Of a stretch of DNA of 64,000 bases, positions 21,809 through 34,041 are shown piece after piece. Origin of the DNA: Tetranychus cinnabarinus (Eukaryota; Arthropoda; Arachnida; Trombidiformes; Tetranychidae); contig WHVY01000001.1 in assembly GCA_022266195.1 (NCBI GenBank), positions 17,794,001 through 17,858,000 of the forward strand. The letters are read 5' to 3'. A program made the translations under genes and the position numbers. The notes under the pieces are model-generated. The model saw only the letters and a list, made by a program, of their open reading frames with translations, did not search any database and was not told the origin of the DNA. The first letter of the stretch is position 1, and each line of letters opens with the position of its first letter.

Positions 21809-23221
21809 ATGTTGCTGTTAAGCTTTATCCTAACCGCTTTCATTTTAATTACAAGTGATGCTTATGAACCAGATCGTGTAACCAATTTACCAGGTTTTGG
21901 TGAGAAAATTAAATTTGGTACCTTTTCTGGTTATCTCGATGCAAGTCCAGGAACCCATTTACACTACATTTTTGTTGAGAGTGAAAATGATCCAGCCAAT
22001 GATCCAGTACTTCTTTGGCTCAATGGTGGACCTGGTTGTAGTTCATTGTTGGGATTTTTCACTGAACAAGGACCATTCCGAGTCAATGGAAGCCAATTGA
22101 CTGTGAATCCATACGCTTGGAACAAAGTTGCCAACATAATCTTCTTGGAATCACCTGCTGGTGTTGGCTACTCATATTCAGATGACCAAGTTTACATTCA
22201 TAATGATGACAAAACATCGTCTAACAATTTACTTGCAATCAAATCATGGTTTGATAAATTTCCTCAGTACAAGGATAACGACTTTTACTTGAGTGGTGAA
22301 TCTTATGCTGGTGTTTACATTCCAACTCTATCAGTTCGTCTTCTTGATGAGCCAACAATCAACTACAAAGGATTTGCCATTGGTAATGGTTATCTGGATC
22401 AAACTTTACTCGGTAATTCCGTCATTAGATTTGCTTATCATCATGGTCTGATTGAATCATCAATGTGGTCCAAAATTATTTCCTCATGTTGTAAGAACGG
22501 AGATGAATCGCCAGTCAATTGTGACTTTGTCAACAACAATGCTACTGCCTGTCAAAATGCTGTATCTGAAGCCAATGATTTTGTCAACGAAGCTGGAATT
22601 AATCCGTATGCCATCTACGAAGATTGTGCTTCACCAGCAAGTTCATTTGAAGCAAGCATTTACAAAGCTTATCGACACAAGAGCAATCGGCAAAAGGTTG
22701 GTTGGTCTTTGATTGCAAACTCATTTAAGTCAAACAGTCGACTTGGACGCAAAATTAGAAAAGATAATGGCCAAACTATTCCCTGTGTTGATGATACCAT
22801 TTTAATCAATTACTTGGGTCGAGCTGATGTACGAAAGGCTCTCAATATTCCTCCAGCGGCACCTGAATGGACTGATTGTTCAAATGTCGTCTCAATGTTT
22901 TATACCAACCAATACAAAACCTTGAAAGATCAAGTTACTAAATCAATCAATGCTGGTAAACGAGGTTTAATATACAATGGCGACACCGATATGGTTTGCG
23001 ACTTTTTGGGTGATGAATGGTTCTCAGATTCCCTTGGTTTCCAACAAATTGGTAAATATGCAGCTTGGAAGGTTAACGGACAAGTTGCTGGTTTTGTTAA
23101 ACACTACCGAGGCTTTGCCTTCGCAACCGTCAGAGGTTCAGGTCACACTGTACCCGAATACCGACCAGCAGCTGCTTTAGCCATGATTACCAAGTTTTTA
23201 AGCAATACTAAATTCGCATAA
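21809..23221 (+). CDS. Serine carboxypeptidase, family S10 (cathepsin A / lysosomal protective protein type)
   Basis: Intronless gene of 470 residues. Residues 1-18 are a signal peptide (MLLLSFILTAFILITSDA). The oxyanion-hole region LNGGPGCSSLLGFF is at 71-84, and the nucleophile is Ser165 in GESYAG. The Asp region is YNGDTDMVCDFLGDEWFSDSL, very like [21 protein letters not shown] of human cathepsin A. The catalytic His446 is in GSGHTVPEYRP. NGS and NAT sequons are present. The enzyme removes C-terminal hydrophobic residues at acid pH in lysosomes or the gut lumen. Length matches the family. The lack of introns contrasts with neighbours and with most animal S10 genes, which hints at a retrocopied origin or intron loss. 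A TATA box precedes it, so it looks active. Confidence 0.96.
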   Translation: MLLLSFILTAFILITSDAYEPDRVTNLPGFGEKIKFGTFSGYLDASPGTHLHYIFVESENDPANDPVLLWLNGGPGCSSLLGFFTEQGPFRVNGSQLTVNPYAWNKVANIIFLESPAGVGYSYSDDQVYIHNDDKTSSNNLLAIKSWFDKFPQYKDNDFYLSGESYAGVYIPTLSVRLLDEPTINYKGFAIGNGYLDQTLLGNSVIRFAYHHGLIESSMWSKIISSCCKNGDESPVNCDFVNNNATACQNAVSEANDFVNEAGINPYAIYEDCASPASSFEASIYKAYRHKSNRQKVGWSLIANSFKSNSRLGRKIRKDNGQTIPCVDDTILINYLGRADVRKALNIPPAAPEWTDCSNVVSMFYTNQYKTLKDQVTKSINAGKRGLIYNGDTDMVCDFLGDEWFSDSLGFQQIGKYAAWKVNGQVAGFVKHYRGFAFATVRGSGHTVPEYRPAAALAMITKFLSNTKFA

Positions 23222-24198
23222 ATGTGAAACATTTGTAAACAATCAAATCTTGTGAGTTAAAATAAATATTAAATGCAAGTCGAAATTTCTCCAACAAGTT
23301 TGATTTATTTTTGCAACAGAGCACTTCAATCTTTTGTGAACACATGATGAACGAAAAAAAAACTTCAAAGTTGAATAATCATGTGCTTCCTCTTCACACG
23401 ATACTTTGAATAGTCCTTTTTTCATTTGTCCTGTTTCTCCAACATGATTTTCTCAGTAATCATTAATAAACAACAATTCCCAGAAAGCTCTGGCTATTTT
23501 TCGTAAGTGAAGCTCAATATCGATCTTCATAAGTACTCAATTTTTTACAATCTTTTTAGACACAATTTTTACACAAAAATTTGATGCATTCTCTTTATAT
23601 AGATAGAGAAAAAAAATAATACAATCATGTCTACTCAGGGAAAGGAAACAATATAAGGATTCACAAATTAATGATCCTTTTGTATTTATATATATATTTT
23701 TTTTAAATTGATATGTTGTTCCCATGTTTGTTTGTTTTTCATTGATAGGGAAGAAGAGGTAAAGATCAATTTAAGTAAGTTTGTAAAATTTTGAGCACAA
23801 ATATGGTCAAAATTAATGAGATAAAAACTAACCAAGATAATAAGTCTTAATAAAAGAGGATAAAATAATGGACGTGAAAGAACGAAACCAACTGATTGAG
23901 AGGATTGAAAGTAAGCTGAGGGTAAGAGTAAATAGACTTGATTTTCAGTGAGATTATCATTGGGAAACTGAGATTTTATAAAATAACTCATTATAACGAG
24001 AAAACTCGTCTTGGATTAGTAAGTACTATTTCTAGTGATAGAAACCTTAAGAAATAATGTTAAAGGAAGAGAGTTATAATAGCTTGAAAAGGTGAATTTT
24101 CAAGAAATCAGATAAAGGGTAAAAAGAAATGATGATGATTGAGAGGAAGTTAAAATAATTGAAAGGAAAGAAACCCAGTAAAAAGGGTAAAGAAGAGA
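23222..24198. other. No gene recognised; convergent intergenic region
   Basis: 3' flanks of the carboxypeptidase (plus; AATAAA at 23263) and ttd14 (minus). Open frames here are short and AT-driven. Confidence 0.4.
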
Positions 24199-27100
24199 CT
24201 AGGAAATGCGACTGTTTGTGATATTAATAGAAGTATTGTTTTTGCTGTTGCTGTTGTTATTGTTATTGTTGTTGTTGTTGTTGTTAGTGCCTTCCACGAT
24301 TGAATTGTCAGCTCCATGAATGGTAAATCCATTGGAATCGATAGTGTTCTTGGTGACATTCATTCCGGTGTTATGGAAATTCTGTTTATCCCATTCAGCT
24401 TTCAGAGATAAATTAAACATGGAGTAAGCTGGATCACCAGTGACCTCTTTAACAATTTTCAAAAATGGTGGCAAATGATCTCTGACAACATCACCTTTCG
24501 CAGTGGTATAAGTTTCTAGTAAGATCAATCCATTGCATCTAGATCAAGGTGAAGAGGGGAAGAAAGAGTGAGAAAAACAATTAAGATCATGAAACAAAAA
24601 ATGGTTCAGGAAAAGGAGGAAACAAAATGAAATAGTTGAATGAGAATGCAAGTTGAAGGCATATCTCTTTATGTGTGTGTAAATAACAACAGACAATTTC
24701 AAAGCCAAACATTTTGTTCACCATCTGTATCATGTGAATGTTGAGCGTGAATTACCTTGGATGACAGGGTGATTTGTACATATCCATTTGAAAGTACATG
24801 TGTTCCCACAAGAAGCAGCGACGAGTTTTGTAAACAGTGTAGTGACTGTAATCACGTTGTGTCAGATAGTTCTGTAAAGGCGAGAAACGAGAAAAAACAA
24901 ACATTAGAAATCTATTGTAAAGGTTAAAAGCGTCATTTGAATCAATTTTTCGGTGCTAAATTAAAAGATTAAGAAATGCAATATTATAATTCAGAGCGGG
25001 ATTGCTGCCAGGATAAGATTATCAATATGTATGTCACAGTGAAAGAGAGACAAATGTTCATGTTACACTTTAAAATGCTTAGCAAGTAGACAACAAAACA
25101 ACAATTTGTACACTTGTATGAAAATATCGAAAGGGTGATAAAAATAAAGCTGACTTAATTAACCTTAATAATTCCCAATCAGATGACTCTTCTTTCAGCC
25201 TAATTTTTATTCATGTAAACACACACAATTTAATCTGATTTGTTTGCAAGGAATTAGCAAATCTTTGTCGAGAATTCAATTATTATGTTAATTTTCAACA
25301 AGTGTAATACTTTCATTGCCATAGAGTTCCGTTTTTTTATTTACACCATTGGTAATTCAATCTTGATACGACGCTATTTCATTTATGAGAAACCTTTTTC
25401 ATCCAGTCAACCTTTTCTTCCTCTTTTTTTTTACATATCATCCTTTCTCACGCGACTAATCAAGGTTGATACAAGGACATGCTGAGTATCATGAGGTTCA
25501 TCACCATCAACATCTTCATCAATGATGGGATCGATTGAACATTGATTGGAAACATTGAAAACATTGACCAAGTGAAGGTAAAATAATGGCCAAAAAGTCA
25601 TAGACAAGTTATCATTTTTTACTCAGTTTCTCACGCCTGTATAAAATTTTCATCATCATCAATATAATCATCATGTACAAAGCAAATAATCAAGATCATT
25701 ACAAGCTTCAGTATCATCGTTAAAGCCAATAATGAACAATCAACAGTTAAAACAACAGTCTGTTGGAATATTTCCAAAAAAATGAAACATTGAGCAAGAA
25801 GTTGAATTTGTGTTTACAAGTTTCCGAGAATTGCGATGTTTCAATAAACAATATTAATGTATATTTGTCACAATACCTTCACTCATCTGAGCTCAATCAA
25901 TCAGACAATTAACAGTTTTTTGTGAACAAATAAAGAAACAATTTAGCTAAACAAGAAATAGAAACTTATTGAATGATTGTAAATGTAAAACAATTTTCTC
26001 GATTTATATTTTTCTTTATCGTGTTTGCTGAAATGATCAATGATAAATAAACAGTCATCAAATATCATAAATTGAATTCCCAAATTAGTTAAAAGATAAT
26101 CACGTGATGGACGGTTGATTAACTAGCATTAATTATTCCAATGATTAATGGCATTTCAACGCTAACTTAAAAGCTTCTCTTGCATCTTGAAAAATTCTTG
26201 AGTTTTAAAGATGAAAATTCAGGTAAATTGAGATAAAAAGATGAGGAATTCATCAAAATGATAATGAAACATGATTAGATTGGTCGCTATCAGAAGAGTA
26301 AAAAAAACCTTCAAAATAAACTTGACACTAGACTGTGAATTCAGGGTCTTTGAACATGAATTCAAGAAATGTCCATTTCTAATCCAAAAGTTACATTTAA
26401 ACGCAATTAAATTTCAAAATATAAAATTATAAAGATGTCTATCTTTTTTATCTGATACTTTTTTTCAACCTAATATTTACACATGTCTTCTAGGGTAAAC
26501 TAAAACATCTTGTTTGTCATCATCTTTTTTCTTGTCTGAATAATAATTCAAATTGATCGATTTTTTGCTTTCAGTTTTTTTAGATATTTATGTTAATATC
26601 TGCAAGACATAGCAATTATCTGGCTTTATCTTTAGTATTTTTTTAACCTTTAGCTTTTCTCAATTGAAGTTATCAAGCATAAATGTAAATATAAAGGAAA
26701 ATGTTGTAGATAGTTATGATTTGTGTATTCAAAAAGAGATTACTCTTTTTTGTCTTCTTCTTTACCAGACTAGTGTGTAGTAAATGGATAACTTACAATA
26801 TAATCACGATGATTGATTTGTCTCCTGATTTCAACAACTTGGTCTTGAGAATCACATCGACGGGTTGTATATTGGTAACTCCAGATTCCGTTTTGTCCTC
26901 GTTTACGAAGGCGAGATTGGACTCTTGGATTGTTTGTCACAAGATAGTCATGGACAACCTCGAAGTCTTGATAAGGTGGGAAAATACTATCATGAGACGG
27001 TTTAGCCTCAACGAGAAACTTCAATTTTTGACTGCCTTTAGATAACCGATCTCCAGTATCAATACCGATACGACGACAAACAGCAGCAATCATTCGACGA

Positions 27101-27779
27101 AGCTTGGTTTTGAAATCGGTTGAATTGTCAATTACATCGATGTAAGGGTGACCAACCCATGCTTCAGCGGTTAACCGATCAATTTCACGAGCATATTCAA
27201 CACCTTCAGTTCGACAGGGATTATCTTCAGTATTATAGAACTCTTCAGCTCCAACTGCAGCAGTTACAAGATGGACAACTTGATCGTAACGATTATCACG
27301 AAGTTCAACCGTATTCCAGTTATTATTGGCCAGAATTTTATCATAAGACTCTCTGGACATATAAGCAGCAGCATCTAATGTACCACGATCACATATGATC
27401 AAACAATTTTGTTTACATGTTGAAGCAAGGTCGAAAAATGTTGTCTCAATAGCCAGCATCGTTTTGAGGAGATTTTCTTGAAATTTTTCACTCTCCTGTT
27501 CATCTAGATCAGGAAAACGAATGCCTCCACTGAATAAAGTTGTTGCTGTTTCGGGTACTCGATAAACTTTCCATCCAATATTTTCAAAAAAGGTTGACAG
27601 TTGAGCTTGCCCTGTCGTTTTACCACTGCATGGTCCTATTTACAGGTAAAATAGTTCATGTTAGGAGAATCAACTAAATTTAATACAAATGGCTCTGATT
27701 TTATAGCTTACTGGTTAAATTAGTATAAAATTAACTTACCTCCAGTGAGTACCAATTTGTATACCATTGGTGAAACCAT
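24199..27779 (-). CDS. ttd14: TTD14 homologue (TRPL translocation defect 14; P-loop GTP/phosphoinositide-binding protein)
   Basis: Four exons on the minus strand: 27740-27779, 26797-27635, 24756-24871 and 24199-24538 (phases 1, 0 and 2), giving 444 residues. A Walker A motif (LTGGPCSGKTTGQAQL) begins near residue 11. ENIGWKVYRVPETATTLFSG, IICDRGTLDAAAYM, HLVTAAVGAEEFYN and YIDVIDNSTDFKTK follow, as in the AAA_28 P-loop domain. The C-terminal half (FLVEAKPSHDSIFPPYQDFEV, YLTQRDYSHYTVYKTRRCF, CNGLILLETYTTAKG) is the CYTH-like fold. In Drosophila, TTD14 is needed for vesicle trafficking of the TRPL channel. The last exon ends in an 11-residue Asn run and a Ser/Asn-rich tail absent from the core family. 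An acceptor at about 27829 and a donor near 28405 suggest an untranslated 5' exon. Intron 2 (24872-26796) is 1.9 kb and otherwise empty. Confidence 0.92.
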
Positions 27780-28925
27780 CGTTCTCTTACTTTTAAAAAT
27801 GTTGTTGGTGTGAATCCTTCTAACTAAAGACTGGTTAGATTGATGAAGAGACCAAAGAAAAAAGTGAAACTGACGGTGAAAAAGATGATTCCTTTCGTTG
27901 AGGGATTACACTGATTGACTCATCAGAACTATGGTTAACTCGAGGGCTAAAATTAATCTTAGCTCGAGGTTAAATTTGAGCTGATTAGCCTTTAGATTTG
28001 CTAGTGACATGACTTGTCGAGAATCGAGTTGATTAACGTACAAAATTATCAACATCACATTCTGCGCCCTCTTCAGGATTTTTTAATAACAAATCTAAGT
28101 AACGATAAATTGAAATTTTGGCTGCAAAATCATTCATTGGTTCAAATCAAATTTGATTAGTGAGGCTCAATTACCTAAAATTAGACATAATAATGCGCTT
28201 TTAGGTGTCATTTAATAATTATAGGCCCTATTTTTCGAGGATGAAATACAATAATAAATTTGAACTGTTCAAGACTGATTATAATCTAAATAAATTGTTG
28301 ACCTAATCACTTTTGATTCTATTCTTTTGATTTTTTTCAATACTTATTGGTGTTAATATCGGAACATAAAGTTAGATAAATTACGATTTCTAAACAAAAC
28401 TTACCTTAAACGAATGAAACATAATTTCAAAATGAAGGTTACGATCTGGAGATGTTCAGTCAGTGTTATTACTTTCACCACAAGTTGTTGATACAATTTA
28501 TCTTGCACTAAAACACGTGATTAGACTAAAATTAGAAATTAAATTATTCAAGATTATTATTATTCCTGAAGAATGTCACTTCCATCTAATAATTCGTAAA
28601 TTTATGATTTAGACTTTTACACAAAACGAGTAAACAAGGGCTAAGTTCCTTATTTGATGACAAGACTTCAGTCGCAAAAATTGTTTTGTCGGTCCCTTAC
28701 TTGGTGCGCTATCTATGAGAGTAAGTTATTGGTCAAAAATTCCAAATTTGCGGATTTCCGATACTTAAAAATTGTCTTTCAAACGATTGAACTTTGAACT
28801 AAGGTTGAACAGACTTGGCAATCAAAAAACAGTCTTTTTCCTTAGATAATTAAACCAATACTACTTTATTTAACTGGTCAACACAATTTTCGGTGTATGT
28901 GAATAATTTACATTGAATAATCTAT
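27780..28925. other. ttd14 upstream region and mRpS24 3' flank
   Basis: No further coding gene seen. Minus-strand splice signals (donor near 28404, acceptor near 27830) suggest an untranslated ttd14 exon around 28405-28450. Confidence 0.35.
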
Positions 28926-29542
28926 TTATACGTGGGTCACTACAAGAGCTTTACGATCAGAGCACGTCATTATTTCCATTTTCACCGGACATTTAAGAAC
29001 ATAAGCTAAGATTTCTTCGGTATATCCTTGGAGGAAATAAAATTTGGATGGAGCCAAAGATTGATGAAAGAAACCAGAAAGAATAATTAAATTAGCCCTC
29101 CTTTTGATGATCAGCTTTCCCAGTAAAAGACGATGCCATGTACCCTCAATAAATTTCCTGATGAACATATCTTCGATAGCAGTTTCACCAGACCTTGTTC
29201 CTGCCAGTAAATTAGATGTATTTAACGAATTGAATCCCTTGCGGACAGCAATAAAATGCGGAGGATGAATCTCTTCATATGTTACGGGATTGGTCCTTCT
29301 CTTTGTTTTCTTTGGACGAGCTACCACTACTTTGTGCAAACAGCTAGTTGTTTGAAAATTACGAACCCAGCTGATTGTAGACCCAGACTGCAATGATCCT
29401 CTAATAGATGAGCAAACCTAAATAAAAATTGAAGAATGTTAAATTTATGCATGTGCAAATTAGCAATAGCTTTCATAAATAAATTAATACATACCGATAA
29501 TTGTAGATTAAATAATCTACCGACACATGAGTTTAGTAACAT
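28926..29542 (-). CDS. mRpS24: Mitochondrial ribosomal protein S24
   Basis: Two exons, 29495-29542 and 28926-29417 (phase 0), encode 179 residues. The first 40 or so form a basic, hydrophobic mitochondrial presequence (MLLNSCVGRLFNLQLS). The conserved core is PVTYEEIHPPHFIAVRKGFNSLNT, then SGETAIEDMFIRKFIEGTWHRLL, LIIKRRANLIILSGFF, PSKFYFLQGYTEEILAYVLKCPVKMEI. These match MRPS24/uS3m (PVTYEEAHAPHYIAHRKGW, VEDVFLRKFMWGTF, HKYYFLVGYSE). It is part of the small mitoribosomal subunit. Length fits the family. Confidence 0.95.
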
Positions 29543-30244
29543 GGTAAAAATAAATTTTTAAATTGCAGATACAAACTCAAATTGTAAACATTATTTTCCA
29601 AAACACATGATAGTTTTAGGGAAAATATTCTTATAAAAAACAGTCAACAGTAAAAAGCTTTTCTGACTTTGAAAACTGTTTCTCAGACTGTATCGATTTA
29701 TTATAACTTAAAAAGTTAATTATTTTGTGATTTTTGTAATTTTTAATGCGTTGTTTCAATCAAATTGAAACTTTTCTTATTTTACTACAAATTTAACGGG
29801 TGTACGTCACAAGAATGAGCCGAAGATTGAGGATCAATGATCGTGTTTTAATAAATGGTTTATCGCTTTTATTTGTACGGATGCATTTGTGTTGACAAAA
29901 TATTTTAAACAACAATTAGGTAATAATCATAAAAATATCGCTGTGTAAATATAATTTGATTAAAAAAATACTCAATTTCAAGGAAATACTATTACAGTGA
30001 ATGGCTCAAGAAGCCAGGAAAGTTAATCTGAAAAGTAAGTGGCTTTTTTGTTTGCTCGTTTGATCAATTTTTGATTTACAAATTAGATTTTTCATAATTT
30101 TCAGGACTTTAAATGACAGCTAATTGATGTTGAATCTTCAGTTAGATTAAACACAAATGGTGGAACGGAAGGCATTTTTCCAATGAAGGCTTGATACCTA
30201 TTTTTGTGCGAAAAAGCTATGAAATTTTAAAGGGACTCCAATGT
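29543..30244. other. No gene recognised
   Basis: AT-rich DNA between mRpS24 and the micro-exon gene. Both are on the minus strand, so this holds the mRpS24 promoter and the 3' flank of the micro-exon gene. Confidence 0.35.
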
Positions 30245-31702
30245 TTAAAGCAAAGCTACGCTAGTGTTGATTATTGATCGCCGTTTTCGTCCAAGAACAA
30301 TTTTCCGTTGCTGCTTTGGTACTTGCTGTAGAATGAAATAGAAGATTTGGAATCAATGTTATTGGTACTATCATTAAGACAATCGTGTGCTTACCTGAAG
30401 GCAACTGCTGATCAAACATAATGCTTGATCTTGAGTGGTAATGTCAGGAACCTTGTCCTATGGTAACCAGTTAATACAAATTGAGATTGCAAGCAAAAGG
30501 AAAATCAAATTGGCATTAGAGTCGCTCAAATCAAAAATAATCAGTGAGTATTTTCAATTAATACTTACTTGTCCAGTACATTGTCTGCTCTGTTGTGCCA
30601 TTGTAACCAAAACAATACAACCGAAAACAGTTGATTACAAGAATAAAAGAGTTATTTCCGTTTTTGTTGAGCTAAAACCCCATTCAAACCAACATGATGA
30701 TGGCCAAGTTATTGCTATTTTAGTAAGCATTATCAATAATTTACTAAAATTAGATCTTATTTTTCATAATTCTAATGTTTTCTTTTCTCATTTTTGCATG
30801 GATAACAGGTAAATGTACTCACTAAATGTGAACATCATGTTGGTTTGATAGAGTTAATGGAATTATAATGATTCATTATACTTACCGTATCCACAAAACG
30901 ACGAGAGTCACAAATAACACACGTACTCTGTTGAAATGAAACAACAATGCGTTAAAACAGTTCTTTATGGAGTGTTAATAAGAACAATCAATTGAATCAA
31001 TTCTTTTATTTTCTGTTATTGTCAGGATTTAGGAAGAAAAAAAGGATTCTGTTTTCCTCAAACAAATTATAATTTTTCTAGATTTGTTGACTAAGTTTTC
31101 ATTGTCTAAAATAGTAACCAATGTCAACTTTGTATCAACAATTAGAAACTGTTGGCACATTGAAAATGCTTAAAGTTTATTTCCTGAGCAGCAAAAACAT
31201 TAACCTGAAAAAGCATCACAATTCTCAGAGAAATCTTACCTTTATGTTGGGTTGGTCTGAATTTACGCAAAGTTGTTGAGTTTTTTGCTGTAAAGAAAAT
31301 CAAATTAGTTTTTATCAGAAACAAGAAACAATAATATTTAATTATGTGCTACATTCACAATTCAATAATCAATTTCATCTTAACAACTGATATAAAAAAT
31401 TCTCAATTCTCGATGAAAGGAAAACATCTTCTAGGAAACTTGAATGCAGATTGGATACTTCATAAGCATTCTCACATAAACAATTGAGTGTTCAACTACA
31501 AACTGAATATCAATTATTTGCTCAATAATTTAGCTTAATCAAAGGCATCATCTAATTTCATACACAAATTGTAACAAAATTTACTATTTTTATTTGCAGA
31601 AATGATCAACATTGGACTTACCAAAGATGGAAAGAAAATTGCACACGAAAAACTGATTAGTCCCAGAAGAGTCACAATGAAAGTACTGAATTTAAAACCC
31701 AT
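30245..31702 (-). CDS. Candidate micro-exon gene for a small secreted Cys-containing peptide
   Basis: Six minus-strand exons: 31622-31702, 31240-31287, 30886-30927, 30569-30589, 30395-30451 and 30245-30325. Their lengths are 81, 48, 42, 21, 57 and 81 nt, all multiples of three and all in phase 0, each bounded by AG and by GTAAG-type donors. The sum is 109 residues. Exon 1 is a clean signal peptide (MGFKFSTFIVTLLGLISFSC A). The mature part has six Cys (QLC, STCVIC, RQC, ALC, SSC) and a basic LGRKRR site near the C terminus that could be cut by furin-type enzymes, leaving a C-terminal Gly suitable for amidation. A seventh exon with a stop (31142-31204, VNVFAAQEINFKHFQC...) could be an alternative end after exon 2. 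No family recognised. The 21-nt exon is the weakest link. Confidence 0.5.
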
Positions 31703-34041
31703 CGTGATGATATTAACAAGTTGGAAATCACAATTAAAAGATAATCAAATCTTGGAATATGTAAAATACGAAAAGCAAGAAATGTCAGCTGAAGATGCAG
31801 TCTGTAGACAACTGTAAATAACAATTACCAGGAATACCAGGAATACAATGAAACCTTAAGATTAACTTGATTCTGGATTTGGAATGTAGATAAAGTTACT
31901 TGGTCAAACTACTAAATGAACAATGAAAATTATCGGATGACAATTGTTATTGATATACTGTTAAGGCTGGTGGGACACATGAAGCGAGGGAGATCGCGAG
32001 AGTAGCCAAATTTTGTGTGTTTGATCATAAAAGCGACACATAAAAAGCATCAAGGGAAAGGTTAATTGAACAAAAAATAAGGTGTTAACCAACAAACAAA
32101 TTAACAACTATTTTTGTCTTGATTATGGACCCGCAAATTTGAATACAAGAGAAACACTTTTTCGCAAGGTTTATTCCTTCCTTTTTTCACCTCCTTCTCA
32201 ACCAGTCAACCACCCACTTCTACTTTGTTATAATCATATTCCAAATGAATGGATGAATGATACCCAAAAGATTAATATAATAACGATATATCATGATGAC
32301 AAACAACAACAACAACAACAAAAAGGTTGCTGCAAACGCGTGTGTTAATGGATCCTAAAAGGTTCGAGTGCGGCCTCGTTTTTTTTGGCAACTTTTGTAT
32401 TCAATTTGTATTTACAATTATGGACGCTGAAAGACAACAATATAATAATAGACCAGAAAAATATCAGCAAAGGTTTACAATTTTAATCGTAGCTAGTTGT
32501 ATAATTGTATGTATCACATCACTGAAAATGAAGAGTAACTAAGTTATTTTTTTACCTTTTTTTGTCAACTAACTCGAGGCTGATATTTTAATTGTAGAAG
32601 GACAATCTCGTTGTCAATTGTGATTCTCACCTTTCCTATTATAATGTCTATTATCATTGTAAATCCTTGTTAACAATTCAATGTAATATTATAATCATAG
32701 ACCATAGACTCAAAAGCCGTATCAATTCATTTTCTCATTTCTTCGTGAAAACTGCAATTAATCGGTTGTTAGTTTTTCAACATTCAATTCATTATCTTTA
32801 TTAACACTGTCTATCTCGTTCTCAATTGATAACTGTAACTCAATTTCAAAATAACAAACCCGAGCGATTGTTAAACACAATTAACCTTGTCAACAACTAA
32901 TTTCTCTGTCTAAATTGTGATCCCAGTAATGTTAATATAATGATTCTTTGCCATTTCTGTCAATTACTGAGTCTACTGCCATTATCCCTTGAAATTATTA
33001 CCAGTCTGCGTCTCAATTGTATATTTCTGGTAATTTTTTCAACCAAATTACAAATCACATTGTAAAATCAAAATAATTCAATAAATTTTTCATCAAACAA
33101 ACTCAACTTGTATTACAAATAAATCAACAAATGTTGCAACTCTTATAATAACTATTTAACAAGCCATTAAATATTGAATCGACCATTGTAATCATGTTTA
33201 TACTTGTACAATTGAGAATTGTTTTCAATGTTTTCTGATTAATCAGTAAATAGACCAAACATGGACAATTTAGCAAAGATTGCTTGAAATATTATTGGAG
33301 TGTAGATGGACAAATTTTAACGTTGATCATAACATTGAACCTTTAATTAGCAAATCAACAAGGTTTGGATTGTTTCAGGTTTTTTCAATCTAATGGTGAA
33401 AAGTTAGGAAATTGATGAATTAAATGTTCTCCTAGTCAAGTTAATCATGGAAATTGAACAATTATCCTTCAGAATGAGAACACGTTTGATCTAAATTTGA
33501 TTAAAACGCGAAAATGATTTGTATTCTTTCATCTATCACTTGTTACCATGAAACAAAACATGGTAATTCAATAGACAATCACACTTGTCATACTAAATCT
33601 CACATTGATCGTATAATCTCATAAATCCATTTTTCTTGTTTTATTCAATCAAATTTAATGACAATTAATGTACAGTTAAATAATACAATCACCTTGACTG
33701 TTGTGAGTTATGAGTTTTTATCCTGAAAACAAATCTCAATACATTCAATTGTTCAATGGGATTGTAAGACAATGAATTAATATGAATTTAAGATAAGACT
33801 GACTTTAAAATCTACAAGAGATCATATTGAATGAAGATCGTTGAAATTTAAAACAATGAAATAACACTGATTTCTGATGTCTCTAGAAACATTTACATGA
33901 ATAACTTAATAAAATTGTGTAAAAAACTGATTGCTGGACCCAACATCTTGAGAGATTAATCAAAAATGTGTATTTTTCATCCATTTATTCTGGGTCTGTT
34001 GACATTAATAATGTGATCCACAAAATTAAATTTGCAAAAGC
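31703..34041. other. No gene recognised
   Basis: About 2.3 kb of very AT-rich non-coding DNA with many CAATT-type words and a short CAA repeat at 32305-32320. Plus-strand frames at 32082-32348 and 32327-32542 overlap each other and lack any family or splice support. The right part is the 3' flank of the acidic secreted gene. Confidence 0.35.

Noticed and set aside
30435..30812. 125-codon plus-strand open frame
   Set aside because: It overlaps the minus-strand micro-exons, has no recognised domain, and its start lies in an intron-like AT-rich stretch.
31602..31817. Plus-strand frame MINIGLTKDGKKIAHEKL after an acceptor-like TTTGCAG
   Set aside because: It is the antisense of the signal-peptide exon of the minus-strand candidate, and the only upstream plus-strand exon I could propose (near 30001) joins it out of frame.
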